NCBI GenBank assembly: GCA_029863245.1
Contig: JAOTVV010000027.1
Span: 1 to 39,819 of the forward strand
Direction: 5' to 3'
From: Gemmatimonadota bacterium
GTDB taxonomy: Bacteria; Gemmatimonadota; Gemmatimonadetes; Gemmatimonadales; GWC2-71-9
Length of the DNA stretch: 39,819 bases
Shown here piece after piece: positions 23,501 through 33,620 of this stretch (position 1 is its first letter; every line of letters starts with the position of its first letter). The notes beneath the pieces were generated by a model that worked only from the letters and a program-made list of their open reading frames with translations, searched no databases and was not told the origin of the DNA. The position numbers were made by a program, and so were the translations under genes.

Positions 23501-25543
23501 ATGCTGCGACTTCCGGTTCTCAGCGTGCTCTTCGGCGCGCTTCTCCCTTCGTCCGTCCTCGCCCAAGCCTGGAACAGCGACGCGGTTCGTGCGCAGGTGG
23601 CACGCAGCATTGCGCAGCGGCAGGTACGTCAGGCCGACAGTACGCTTCAGGACTTCCGGGTACGTGCGCATGGCTATGTCTTCTTCCTGGGACAACTGGC
23701 CGAGGGACTCCGTGAGCCACCGCGTCTCGTGAAGTCCGACGAGCTCGTGCTGGAAGTGTACTGGAAAGCGCCCGACCAGAGCAAGCAGCAGATCATCGGG
23801 TGGCGCGACCGCGCCGACCTCCCCACGGACATCCAATACCATCGCGACCACCTGGGCATTGTGCAGAACAACTTCGGGGACCGGATTCGCCTCGGAGAAG
23901 GCGACGAGGTTCGCGACGTTCCGCACCCGTTGGCCGCGGATGGACCGACACTGTACGACTACGCGCTCGTCGACTCGCTCACCATCTACCTCCCGCAGCG
24001 GACGATTCGCGTGTACGAGGTGACGGTGCGGCCTCGGGACTTCGGCGCTCCACGGGTGGTGGGCAGCCTCTTCATCGATGTCGAGACCGCCGAGGTCGTC
24101 ATCTTCCGGTTCAGTTTCACTCGGAGCGCCTACCTCGACGACACGCTCGAAGACATCACCATCGTGCTCGAAAACGGGCTGTGGCAGGAACGCTATTGGC
24201 TGCCCAACCGGCAGGAGATCGAGATCCGCCGCCGGACCAAGTGGCTCGACATGCCAGCCCGAGGGATCATTCGCGGCCGGTGGGAGATCCGCGACTACGA
24301 ATTCAATGTCGGTCTTCCCGATGCCCTGTTCCGTGGGCCGGAGATCGTGGCAGCGCCCCAGGCCGTGCGCGACTCGTTCGTGTGGGAGGTGCCGATGCAC
24401 ACCGCCATCCAGTCGGTGGCGGGACCCGTGATGACGTTCGATCTCGAGGACGTGCGCGGCCGCATCATGGAGACGGCCGGATCGCAGGCGCTTTCCGGAC
24501 TCGCCTCGGCACGGTTGAGCGTGGGCTCGCTCTCCGACTTGCTGCACTTCAACCGCGTGGAGGGACTGAGCCCTGGGATCGGAACCATCTTCCGCCCAGG
24601 CGGGACTACGGAGATCGATGCCTGGGTGTCCTACGGCACCAGCGATCAACGGCCCAAGGGTCGGCTCGGCATCCGGCACCGGTTTGGGGGACTTGGTGTG
24701 GAGCTGCGTGGAGCTCGGCGACTGGCCGATGTGGCGGACGACCCGGTGATCTCACCGCTGCTCAACACGGTCCTCGCCCAGGAGGTGGGCGACGACTTCG
24801 GCGATTACGTCCTTCTCACGGAGGCCTTCGCCTCGGTCCGGCGGGATTTTGGTGTGCGGGGAGGGTTGGGACTCCGGGTTGGGATTCAGCATGCGGAGAG
24901 CGTCGTGACCGGTGCGACAGCGGCAACCGGGACGTTTCGGCCCAACCCGCCACTGGGGAACGGGACGTTTGGCGTCGCCGAACTGACGCTCGAGCGCCGG
25001 AGCGCGGAACTCGCGCTGGGGGCTGGCGTGAGCGGGTCCGTGGTGGTGGAAGGCGGCACCGGCGAGGATGTGAGGTATCTACGCATCCGAGGATCGGGGC
25101 GGGCGCATGTGGGCGTTGGGACGACCCGAGTGGTCGCGCGGGGGTGGGCAGGCTGGGGCTCGGCAGATCTTCCGGCGCATCGGTCGTTCGTCATGGGGGG
25201 TCGCGGTACCCTGGTCGGTGAGCCGTTCCGGGCCTGGGGCGGGCGCTACGCGGCGGTGGGAACGCTCGAGTGGCAGCTCCCGGTCCCGTTTCCGGCTCTC
25301 GGGCTGGGACCATTCGTGTCCACCGGCCGGAGCATCGTCCTGGTGCCGTTCGTCGGCGCTGGATGGACCGGTGGCGGCATGCCGGGCCTTCCGTGGCAGG
25401 CCAGTGACGGCGTGCGACCGGTCGTCGGACTGGGTGTGGAGTGGTTCCATCGGTTCTTCCGCGTGGATGTCGGTATGGGGCTTCGGGACCGGGATGTCAG
25501 TCTCGTGATCGACGTCACACGCGATCTTTGGGACATTCTATGA
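23501..25543 (+). CDS. Predicted outer-membrane beta-barrel protein
   Basis: A 680-residue exported protein with signal peptide (MLRLPVLSVLFGALLPSSVLA, then QAW). The first ~320 residues are a beta-rich soluble region with alternating strands (YLPQRTIRVYEVTVRP, VVGSLFIDVETAEVVIFRF), resembling DUF5686-like domains. From about residue 330 to the end runs a series of amphipathic strands typical of a barrel, with a BamA/TamA-like segment MGGRGTLVGEP near residue 570 and a terminal strand ending WDIL, not the usual aromatic residue. It is likely an outer-membrane protein of the surface-antigen/D15-like type. The family call is by pattern only. The ATG follows a -10 box and it runs toward the PilB gene 122 bp away. 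Confidence 0.75.
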   Translation: MLRLPVLSVLFGALLPSSVLAQAWNSDAVRAQVARSIAQRQVRQADSTLQDFRVRAHGYVFFLGQLAEGLREPPRLVKSDELVLEVYWKAPDQSKQQIIGWRDRADLPTDIQYHRDHLGIVQNNFGDRIRLGEGDEVRDVPHPLAADGPTLYDYALVDSLTIYLPQRTIRVYEVTVRPRDFGAPRVVGSLFIDVETAEVVIFRFSFTRSAYLDDTLEDITIVLENGLWQERYWLPNRQEIEIRRRTKWLDMPARGIIRGRWEIRDYEFNVGLPDALFRGPEIVAAPQAVRDSFVWEVPMHTAIQSVAGPVMTFDLEDVRGRIMETAGSQALSGLASARLSVGSLSDLLHFNRVEGLSPGIGTIFRPGGTTEIDAWVSYGTSDQRPKGRLGIRHRFGGLGVELRGARRLADVADDPVISPLLNTVLAQEVGDDFGDYVLLTEAFASVRRDFGVRGGLGLRVGIQHAESVVTGATAATGTFRPNPPLGNGTFGVAELTLERRSAELALGAGVSGSVVVEGGTGEDVRYLRIRGSGRAHVGVGTTRVVARGWAGWGSADLPAHRSFVMGGRGTLVGEPFRAWGGRYAAVGTLEWQLPVPFPALGLGPFVSTGRSIVLVPFVGAGWTGGGMPGLPWQASDGVRPVVGLGVEWFHRFFRVDVGMGLRDRDVSLVIDVTRDLWDIL

Positions 25544-25665
25544 CCTTCGAGGGTGACGGTCCGCAATCCGAGTGCGACGAGGGGCCCAAGACGCGAGCGG
25601 GTTTTCTGGCGTCCGGCCTCGGCGGCCGATAAGTTGAAAGGTTAGAGGATTCCGTCCGATGGCGA

Positions 25666-27954
25666 GTGGCCCCTTGGCGGGGCGGAGGTGGTGCTGTTCG
25701 CACGTTCAGCGATGAGTGGCTCCGACCGACGGTAGAGGATCTCGTCGGTAAGGAGAAAGTCGATGAGCTTCGGCATGGAGAGGTGGAACACCTCTCTCTG
25801 TGGGAGGCTGCGGTCCAGCATGAACTCACGACGGATGAGGCCTTGCTGGGCAGGCTCACGACGCGCTTTCGGCTGAAGCTCGCTGACCTGTCGCGCAGCG
25901 AGCAGCACGCGCGCGACATCGTGCCCGAATCGGTCGCGCGGCGTTACCAGATTCTCCCCCTCACCATCAGCGATTCTACCCTGGACATCGCCACCGCGAA
26001 TCCGTTCGATCTCGATTGCGAGAAGATGCTCGCGTTCGCGACGGGACGAGAGGTACGCAGTCGTCTCGCGAGCCCGGCCGAGATCAGACACAAGATCGAA
26101 GAGCTGTACAAGCCCGAGAACGTGCTGACTCGCTTGCTCGAGGGTATGGAAAGCGCTGCAGAGATCGAGCAGCTCGAGACGGAAAAGGAAATTGATGACC
26201 TGGCGATTTCGGAGGAGGAGGCGTCACAGCGTCCCGTCGTTCGTTTGGTGGACCTGATCATCTCCGAAGGCATCAGCTCGCGCTCGAGCGACATCCACAT
26301 CGAGCCTGAGGAGGGCGGCGTCGCCGTCCGCTACCGGATCGACGGCGTGTTGCGGCAAGTCATGAAGATCCCCCGGGCCGCGGGCCTCCCGCTCATCTCA
26401 CGGATCAAAATCATCTCGGGCATGGATATCGCCGACCGGTTGCGGCCCCAGGACGGGCGCGCCCGGGTCGCGGTGAACGGGATCCCCGTCGATCTGCGAG
26501 TGTCGACGTTACCGGCATCACTTGGCGAGAAGGTCGTGATCCGGGTCCTCGACACGTCGCAGACCGTCTTGTCCCTCGCCTCGCTCGGCCTCAGTACGCA
26601 GGAGCAGGAGCAGATCATTGGCCTGCTGGACAACCGGGACGGGGTCATCCTCGTGACCGGACCCACGGGCTCCGGCAAGACCACGACCCTCTACTCCGCC
26701 ATTCGGCACGTGCAGAGCGAGGGCGTCAACATCGTTACCGTCGAGGATCCTGTCGAGTACCGGCTCCAGGGAATCGTGCAGGTGCAGGTACACGAGAAGG
26801 CGGGGCTCACGTTCGCGTCCGCGCTGCGCTCGATCCTCCGGCAGGACCCGGACGTGGTGCTCATCGGCGAGATCCGCGATCGCGAGACGGCACAGATCGC
26901 CGTGCAGGCCTCGCTCACTGGTCACCTCGTGCTGTCAACGCTCCACACCAACGACGCGCCCAATGCGGTGACGCGGCTCGTGGATATCGGGATGGAGCCG
27001 TACAAGATCGCCAGCGCACTCCGCGGCGTCATCGCGCAGCGTCTGATGCGGCGGCTGTGCCCGACGTGCAAAGAGGTGTGGGTCGAAGCGATCCCGCGCA
27101 AACTCCATCAGTGGGTTCCGCCTGATACCCCGCTGTACCGAGCGGTCGGCTGTCCGGAGTGTGCGATGACCGGATATCGGGGCCGCTTTTCGATCGTCGA
27201 GATCCTCAAGGTGACCCCCGAGGTGGAGCGGACCATCGGCGCCAACGAGACGGCTGATCGCATCGCCGACGTTGCGCAACGGGGCGGCATGAAGACGCTG
27301 TGGACGAGCGGGCTGACCCACGTGCTGCGCGGCGAGTCGACCATCGACGAACTGCTCCGCGTGGTCGACGTCCCGCAGGAGGACTCCCGCGATGGTGCGG
27401 AGCCGGCGGCCGCAAAGCGGACCCTCGGGTCGCGCCGCCGCCGGTCCGGTGGTCACCCGGCCGTCGTCGAGCGGCGACGGACCTCCGGAGCCACGGACGC
27501 GCCCACCGCGGCTGCCTTGGGCGGTGAGTTCGATCTCATTGACCCTATCGTGACGGTACCGCGTCGGGGGCCCAACGCCAAGGTCCTCCTGGTGGATGAC
27601 GAGGAGTCACTCCGCAAAGTGATGCGCGATCTGCTGGAGCGAGAGGGGTACGAAGTCGAGGAGGCATCTGACGGCGTCGAGGCGCTCGATCAGGTTGACC
27701 GGCACGCCCCCGACATCGTCGTGCTCGATCTCAACCTACCGGGCCTCGACGGGTACGGCGTGCTGAACCATCTGCGGTCACGACCGGCTACCGAGAACAT
27801 CCCGGTTGTGGTGCTGACCGCCCACGGAGACGAAGACAGCGAGATTCGCGTTTTCGAGCTGGGGGCGGACGACTTCCTCTCGAAGCCATTTCGGGCCAGG
27901 GCGCTGTCGGCGCGGTTGCAGGCGGTCCTCGGCCGCCCGCGGCCCTCCGACTAG
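25666..27954 (+). CDS. PilB/GspE-type secretion ATPase fused to a response-regulator receiver
   Basis: A 762-residue protein. An N-terminal MshEN/T2SSE_N region (about 10-150) is followed by the hexameric ATPase of type IV pilus/type II secretion systems: Walker A GPTGSGKTTT with Lys338, Walker B LIGEIRDRET with Glu402, His box STLHTNDAPN, and the zinc tetra-Cys (Cys465, 468, 496, 499). After a basic linker (about 575-630) comes a CheY-like receiver with acidic pair Asp644-Asp645, phospho-acceptor Asp688 in VVLDLNLPG and Lys740. GTG 25666 is the first usable in-frame start but has a poor Shine-Dalgarno sequence; out-of-frame ATG 25659 with upstream AGAGGA gives a short 18-codon ORF overlapping it. 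No other pilus genes are in the window. Confidence 0.92.
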   Translation: MAPWRGGGGAVRTFSDEWLRPTVEDLVGKEKVDELRHGEVEHLSLWEAAVQHELTTDEALLGRLTTRFRLKLADLSRSEQHARDIVPESVARRYQILPLTISDSTLDIATANPFDLDCEKMLAFATGREVRSRLASPAEIRHKIEELYKPENVLTRLLEGMESAAEIEQLETEKEIDDLAISEEEASQRPVVRLVDLIISEGISSRSSDIHIEPEEGGVAVRYRIDGVLRQVMKIPRAAGLPLISRIKIISGMDIADRLRPQDGRARVAVNGIPVDLRVSTLPASLGEKVVIRVLDTSQTVLSLASLGLSTQEQEQIIGLLDNRDGVILVTGPTGSGKTTTLYSAIRHVQSEGVNIVTVEDPVEYRLQGIVQVQVHEKAGLTFASALRSILRQDPDVVLIGEIRDRETAQIAVQASLTGHLVLSTLHTNDAPNAVTRLVDIGMEPYKIASALRGVIAQRLMRRLCPTCKEVWVEAIPRKLHQWVPPDTPLYRAVGCPECAMTGYRGRFSIVEILKVTPEVERTIGANETADRIADVAQRGGMKTLWTSGLTHVLRGESTIDELLRVVDVPQEDSRDGAEPAAAKRTLGSRRRRSGGHPAVVERRRTSGATDAPTAAALGGEFDLIDPIVTVPRRGPNAKVLLVDDEESLRKVMRDLLEREGYEVEEASDGVEALDQVDRHAPDIVVLDLNLPGLDGYGVLNHLRSRPATENIPVVVLTAHGDEDSEIRVFELGADDFLSKPFRARALSARLQAVLGRPRPSD

Positions 27955-27969
27955 ACTCCGCTCGGCCGA

Positions 27970-28788
27970 TCAGTCTCCCGTCGCGCCGACGCCGGGCGGC
28001 GCATTGGGCTTCACCCGCACGGGTTTGGCCGGCACACCGAGATAGAGATGCCACGGCTTGGCATCGCGTGTGAGCACAGCTCCCGCCCCCACCATGGCCT
28101 GTTCCCCCACGTGCACGCCAGCCAGGACCGTGGCGTGATACGTGATGCGAACCCCATCCCCGAGAACCGTCGTGGCATCGGTCACGTCCTCTCGATCGGT
28201 GAGGCTGTGCGTGTGGCTGTAGATGTTTGCGTAGTCCGCGATCGAGACCTTGTTGCCGATGACGATCCCGCCTCGGTCGTCCAGGAGCACGTGTCGGTGG
28301 ACCACGACGTCGTCGCCGACCTCCATGTTGTATCCAAACGAGAACTCCACGAACTGAAAGCACTTGAAGTTCTTGCCGCACCGTCGAAAGACGTGCCGTG
28401 CCAGCACGCGCCGTAACCGCACGGCGACATCCACGTTGCCCCCTCCCGTCGGGGACCGGTCGAAGCTCTGCCAGAGCCACAGCAACGGCTTGACCCGAGC
28501 GTATCGCTCGGCATCGATCTCTTCGTAGTACTCGGGCTCGAGCGTGACGTTGTGCGGGTCGAGCGACAGCAACGCCACTCGGGTGCCAGCGGGGACGTCG
28601 GGGTCGGCGATCAGGTCGTCGTATGTGCCGAGTGTCGGGTAGACCAGCTCGACGAGCACGTCTCGGCAGAGCCGGAACCGATCGCAGCCGGGGTCCGCGA
28701 GTCGCTCGTCCAACTCACCGATCCACTGCGTGACCAGTCGATCGCTGTCGCGCGGCAGGACGATCTTGCGGAGGGGATGGTGGGCCAT
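27970..28788 (-). CDS. Left-handed beta-helix (hexapeptide) acyltransferase
   Basis: A 272-residue protein with an N-terminal alpha-helical domain (about 1-120) of unknown relation and a C-terminal hexapeptide-repeat domain (about 130-260) of the maltose O-acetyltransferase/LpxA type: GYNMEVGDDVVVHRHVLL, VIGNKVSIADYANIYSHTHS, and HATVLAGVHVGEQAMVGAGAV followed by GVPAKPVRVK. The conserved His in YSHTHS and YHAT are likely catalytic. The substrate (sugar, amino sugar or glycolipid) cannot be told. It converges on the PilB-receiver gene with 15 bp between and could be cotranscribed with the engB-clpX genes, 72 bp after the exported protein. Confidence 0.87.
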   Translation of the reverse strand: MAHHPLRKIVLPRDSDRLVTQWIGELDERLADPGCDRFRLCRDVLVELVYPTLGTYDDLIADPDVPAGTRVALLSLDPHNVTLEPEYYEEIDAERYARVKPLLWLWQSFDRSPTGGGNVDVAVRLRRVLARHVFRRCGKNFKCFQFVEFSFGYNMEVGDDVVVHRHVLLDDRGGIVIGNKVSIADYANIYSHTHSLTDREDVTDATTVLGDGVRITYHATVLAGVHVGEQAMVGAGAVLTRDAKPWHLYLGVPAKPVRVKPNAPPGVGATGD

Positions 28789-28860
28789 GCGTGGTCTCGC
28801 GCGGTGTGGTGTATGCCAAACAGCGGGCCGGCGCTCGGAAGTTCCCGATACCGATGGGCC

Positions 28861-29526
28861 CTACGGCCTGGCGGCAGCCGCGCGCGCGATCACCGATGCG
28901 CGTTCGCGCTCCAGGGTGCGGAGAACCTGCTCCCAGTTGTCGTTCCGCCGTCCGACGTATTCGATCGTGAAGGGGTCGAGCGTACGGATCCCGTCTTCGA
29001 ACAGGTAGATGGCGGTGGCGGTCTCTCGTTGGCCCAGCTGCTGCGCGCTCCACAAGGGGGAGAGCGGGAACGTCTGGGCCGGTCGGAACAACCGATTCTG
29101 ACTCGTCACCGTGAGGTCATCGGGATTGAAGCGAGCCTCTCGCTCGAGGCCGAAGAAGGTGACCAGGAACAGGCTCGGGGTGCTGATCCCGAGGCGGCTC
29201 GCGGCCTCGTTCAATTCGTCCGCTTTCGATTCGACGAGCCGATGGAGCGAGCTGTAGGTGTCTTGGGAGAGCAGACGGATCACCCGCTCGTCCAAGGGGA
29301 CTACCTGAATCAGCACCGTGGTCGTGTGGAGCCGCAGTGAGACGTCGTCCTGGCGCAGCGTCCCGAATCCCGCGGGCGGGAGGTCGAGCGCTTCGTCCGG
29401 GCTCACCGGCGGGCGCTCCTGGGCCTGGGCGCAGCCGAGAGGGCCGATGGCGAGGAGAACGACCAGGGCGGAGGCCCGCGACAGGAACGCGACAGCGGGT
29501 CGGCAGGACGGATGGCATTGGATCAT
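28861..29526 (-). CDS. Exported protein of unknown function
   Basis: A 221-residue protein with a signal peptide (about 1-37: SRASALVVLLAIGPLGCAQAQ). GPLGC could serve as a lipobox (Cys32) or AQAQ/E as a signal peptidase I site. The mature part shows helical and strand segments with no motif I recognise; it ends in a charged helix (WEQVLRTLERERASV). ATG 29526 overlaps the engB stop as ATGA, so translation is coupled. Being last in the tig-clpP-clpX-engB run does not reveal its role. Confidence 0.75.
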   Translation of the reverse strand: MIQCHPSCRPAVAFLSRASALVVLLAIGPLGCAQAQERPPVSPDEALDLPPAGFGTLRQDDVSLRLHTTTVLIQVVPLDERVIRLLSQDTYSSLHRLVESKADELNEAASRLGISTPSLFLVTFFGLEREARFNPDDLTVTSQNRLFRPAQTFPLSPLWSAQQLGQRETATAIYLFEDGIRTLDPFTIEYVGRRNDNWEQVLRTLERERASVIARAAAARP

Positions 29527-30139
29527 GGCTGTTCTCCTGGCGCCTGCTCGGCCGACCCTGCTGCTCCCTGGCCGACGAACGCGAAGACGGAATCGCGCAG
29601 GTCGTCGATACCGCTCTGGGTACGCGCGCTCGTGAGCACACACTGGTCTTCGGGCATCCCGACGGCGCCCCCGATCGTCCGGAGCCGCTCTTGGCGGTGA
29701 CTGCGGGCGAGCTTGTCCGCTTTCGTGATGGCGACCAGGACGGGCACGCCGCGAGCCGCGAGCAATTCCCCCACCGCGTGATCTTCGGCTGAAGGATCAC
29801 GACGCATGTCCAGTAGCCACACCGCTCCCCGCAAGGTCTGTCTCTCGGTAAGATATCGCTGCACCAACGCCTGCATCCCCTGCCGCTCTGCCATCCCTAC
29901 GCGGGAGTAGCCGTAGCCGGGCAGGTCGACCAGATAGAATCTGCCGTCGACGTCGAACACGTTGCACATTCGGGTCTTGCCGGGCGTGCGACTCGTCCTG
30001 GCCAGTGTTTTTTGACCGGCGAATGCGTTGATGAGAGAAGACTTCCCGACGTTCGAGCGTCCTAGGAAGCAGATCTCCGGGCGGACGGGAGCGAGACGGA
30101 AATCGACCGCCGGATAGCTGCCGACGAACTTGACGGGGA

Positions 30140-30143
<4 letters not shown>
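29523..30143 (-). CDS. engB: Ribosome-biogenesis GTPase EngB/YsxC
   Basis: TRAFAC GTPase needed for 50S subunit assembly. G motifs are clear: G1 [10 protein letters not shown]2 and switch region [16 protein letters not shown]3 [12 protein letters not shown]4 TKADKL and G5 TSART. The only conventional in-frame start is GTG 30206, which would overlap clpX by 67 bp and give a long Arg/His-rich tail unlike relatives. A CTG at 30143 overlaps the clpX stop as CTGA, just like the GTGA/ATGA junctions elsewhere here, has AAGAAAG upstream, and gives the normal N-terminus ([14 protein letters not shown] then [10 protein letters not shown]). I use the CTG start, 206 residues; this is inference. Confidence 0.9.
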
Positions 30144-31390
<1,247 letters not shown>

Positions 31391-31411
31391 CTGTCACCGA
31401 GCCGTTGCGGC

Positions 31412-31441
31412 TAGTATGGGATTCCCCAGTCCGAACGTCAA
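31412..31441 (-). promoter_or_regulatory. Predicted promoter of clpX, overlapping the clpP stop codon
   Basis: On the minus strand TTGACG (31441-31436) is followed after 18 nt by ATACTA (31417-31412); TACTAG with 19-nt spacing is the alternative. The TGA inside TTGACG is the clpP stop codon. Transcription should begin about 15 nt upstream of the clpX ATG at 31390. Confidence 0.55.
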
Positions 31442-32052
31442 GACGATACGACGCTCTCCAATTCGGCCCGACGCTGGATCACCTTGTCGATGATGCCGTA
31501 CTCGCGGGCTTCCTCCGCCGACATGAACCGGTCGCGGTCGATGTCCATCTCGATTTGCTCCTTCGAGCGATTCGTGTGCAGGGCGTAGAGCTGGTTGAGC
31601 TTGTCCCGTAGGTACAGGATCTCCTTCGCCTGGATCTCGATGTCGGCTGCAGTGCCCTGGTACCCGCCCGACGGCTGGTGCATCATGATGCGCGCGTGCG
31701 GCAACGCTGCCCGCTTGCCGGCCGAGCCAGACGCAAGCAGGAACGATCCGGCCGATGCGGCCATCCCCATGCAGATCGTGTTCACGGGCGCCTGGATGTG
31801 CTGCACCGTGTCGTAGATGGCGAACGCCGAGGAGATGATCCCGCCTGGCGAGTTGATGTAGAGATAGATGTCGCGCTCGGGGTTGTCCGCTTCCAGAAAC
31901 AGGAGCTGGGCAATGATGACGTTCGCGACGTCGTCGTTGATGGGCGCCCCGAGAAACACGATTCGGTCCATCAAGAGCCGAGAGAATATGTCGTAGGTCC
32001 GCTCGCCCCGGCTGGAGCGCTCGATCACGTACGGCGGAAAAATCGTTGGCAT
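31438..32052 (-). CDS. clpP: ATP-dependent Clp protease proteolytic subunit ClpP
   Basis: Self-compartmentalising serine protease partner of ClpX. The 204-residue protein has nucleophile Ser100 in [11 protein letters not shown], the catalytic His in [11 protein letters not shown] and the catalytic Asp in [13 protein letters not shown]; the IGF-binding and handle regions [12 protein letters not shown] and [11 protein letters not shown] are normal. ATG 32052 is preferred to in-frame ATG 32085, which would extend it with PNGIRTRT unlike ClpP, and GAGAAC precedes it. It lies 19 bp after tig. Confidence 0.98.
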   Translation of the reverse strand: MPTIFPPYVIERSSRGERTYDIFSRLLMDRIVFLGAPINDDVANVIIAQLLFLEADNPERDIYLYINSPGGIISSAFAIYDTVQHIQAPVNTICMGMAASAGSFLLASGSAGKRAALPHARIMMHQPSGGYQGTAADIEIQAKEILYLRDKLNQLYALHTNRSKEQIEMDIDRDRFMSAEEAREYGIIDKVIQRRAELESVVSS

Positions 32053-32071
32053 CGTTCTCGTCCGAATTCCG

Positions 32072-33331
32072 TTAGGCGTTGGCAACCGTGCTCAAGCCGA
32101 GCAGGTACGCGAAAACCTTCTCCTCGGTGATACTCCGCTCGACTTCGCGAAGTTGGTTGGCCTTCTGAAGCGAGGCATACAGCTTCGCCGGTTCCGTGGA
32201 CCGAAGACGGGCCAGTTCCTCGATCCGATGGTCCAAGTCCTCTTCAGTTGCCTGCAGCGTCTCGCGTTCGGCCACGGCGTCGATCACGAGATCCCGAAGT
32301 ACCTGCCGCTCGGCCAGGGGACGAAATTCCGCCGTGAACCGCTCCAACTGATCGTCGGGAACGCCGTAGCTCTGCGCGTACGCGCTGAGGACCCGCTGCA
32401 CGAGTGCCGCCGGTGGCTCGAGCCCGTTGGCCCCGATGAGCTCGTCCATCAACTGGCGCCGTACGTCGGCATCGGCCTCCCGCTCCGCATGCGCCTCGAG
32501 ATCCTCGCGGATCGCCGCTCGCAGTGCCGCAACCGATTCGAAGTCGCCGGCCTCGCGCGCGAAGGCGTCGTCGACGTCCGGAAACTGCCGGCGCTTCACC
32601 CCGTGGAGAGTGATCGTTACGGTGCGCGATTGCCCGCGCTTCGCCTGGTCCCCGAAGTCGTCCGGGTAACGCACGGTCGCCTGCGTGGTCTCGTCGGGCA
32701 GCAGGCGCGCGATCTGCTCCTCGAGATCTGGGATGGCCTGTCCCTCGCCGAGCACGACCTGATACTGCCGCGGCTCGCCTGCCTTCCCCTCCTCGTGCGT
32801 CGCGATGCTGACCGCCGCGAGGTCGCCCTGGACAGGTTTGGCACCTTCCACGGGGATCCAGGTGGCCTTCTGACCGCGCAGCTCCTCGAGCTGGTCGCTG
32901 ACCGAATCGTCGGTGACGGCCACCACGGTGCGCTTCAACGTGAAGCCGCCGACTCGCTGGAGCGTGATCTCCGGCTTGACCTCCACTCGGAACTCGAACG
33001 TAAGGGGGCCGCTGTCATCGAACCGGAGATCCCGAACCGCCGGATCGGCGATCGGCTTCAGCCTCTCCTGCTCGACGGCCAACTTCCACCCGTCACCGAT
33101 GAGGTTCTGGAGCATCCGCTCGCGGATCTCCCCGCGGTATTGCTTGCGGATGACCCCCAGGGGAGCCTTGCCCTTCCGAAACCCCGGCAGGCGCGCGCGC
33201 TTGGCGTAGAACGCCGCCGCCGCCCGCTCAGCTGCCTGGACCCGGTCGACCGGGATCTCGACCTTGAGGTTCTTGGCCCCGGGCTCGTCCTTGACGGTCG
33301 TGATCTGGATGTCGCTGGTGTCCACTGTCAT
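32072..33331 (-). CDS. tig: Trigger factor
   Basis: Ribosome-associated chaperone and peptidyl-prolyl isomerase. The 419-residue protein has the N-terminal ribosome-binding domain with [18 protein letters not shown] (signature FRKGKxP), an FKBP-type PPIase domain at about 155-240 ([27 protein letters not shown]) and a C-terminal alpha-helical chaperone domain, ending [19 protein letters not shown] 33331 is chosen by family alignment; the longer in-frame start (33406) gives a non-conserved tail. A TACATT hexamer (33380-33375 on the minus strand) could be its -10 box. It heads the tig-clpP-clpX unit. Confidence 0.96.
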   Translation of the reverse strand: MTVDTSDIQITTVKDEPGAKNLKVEIPVDRVQAAERAAAAFYAKRARLPGFRKGKAPLGVIRKQYRGEIRERMLQNLIGDGWKLAVEQERLKPIADPAVRDLRFDDSGPLTFEFRVEVKPEITLQRVGGFTLKRTVVAVTDDSVSDQLEELRGQKATWIPVEGAKPVQGDLAAVSIATHEEGKAGEPRQYQVVLGEGQAIPDLEEQIARLLPDETTQATVRYPDDFGDQAKRGQSRTVTITLHGVKRRQFPDVDDAFAREAGDFESVAALRAAIREDLEAHAEREADADVRRQLMDELIGANGLEPPAALVQRVLSAYAQSYGVPDDQLERFTAEFRPLAERQVLRDLVIDAVAERETLQATEEDLDHRIEELARLRSTEPAKLYASLQKANQLREVERSITEEKVFAYLLGLSTVANA

Positions 33332-33620
33332 CACGTCGAATGTGTCCTGCCCCGAATTCCAGCCGAAGCGCCGAAATGTAACCCCGGGCCGCCCCACCCC
33401 ACGCACTCGGCGCGCCGATCGTCGGGACGGACACCCCTATGTGTCTATTCCACCGAAAGTTAGCGGGTTGCGGCCCCAAGGAGGAGATATGGCGATGTGG
33501 CGGGATCGCCCGGGTCACGGGGAAGGCACGATCCGGGGACGGCCTCGGGCTACCCTACGCCTCAGGACAGAGGTGCGGGGCGGCGAGGATGGGCAAACCG
33601 GGTCACAAGAGGAGATCGCC

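Noticed and set aside
22901..24679. A 592-residue minus-strand frame running through the lipoprotein and the 5' part of the barrel gene
   Set aside because: The lipoprotein signal begins near 23491; the N-terminal part is antisense to the barrel gene and has no conserved character.
23800..25221. A 473-residue plus-strand frame inside the barrel gene
   Set aside because: It is the alternative frame of a gene with signal peptide and barrel pattern, and is Arg/Pro/Gly-rich with no domain.
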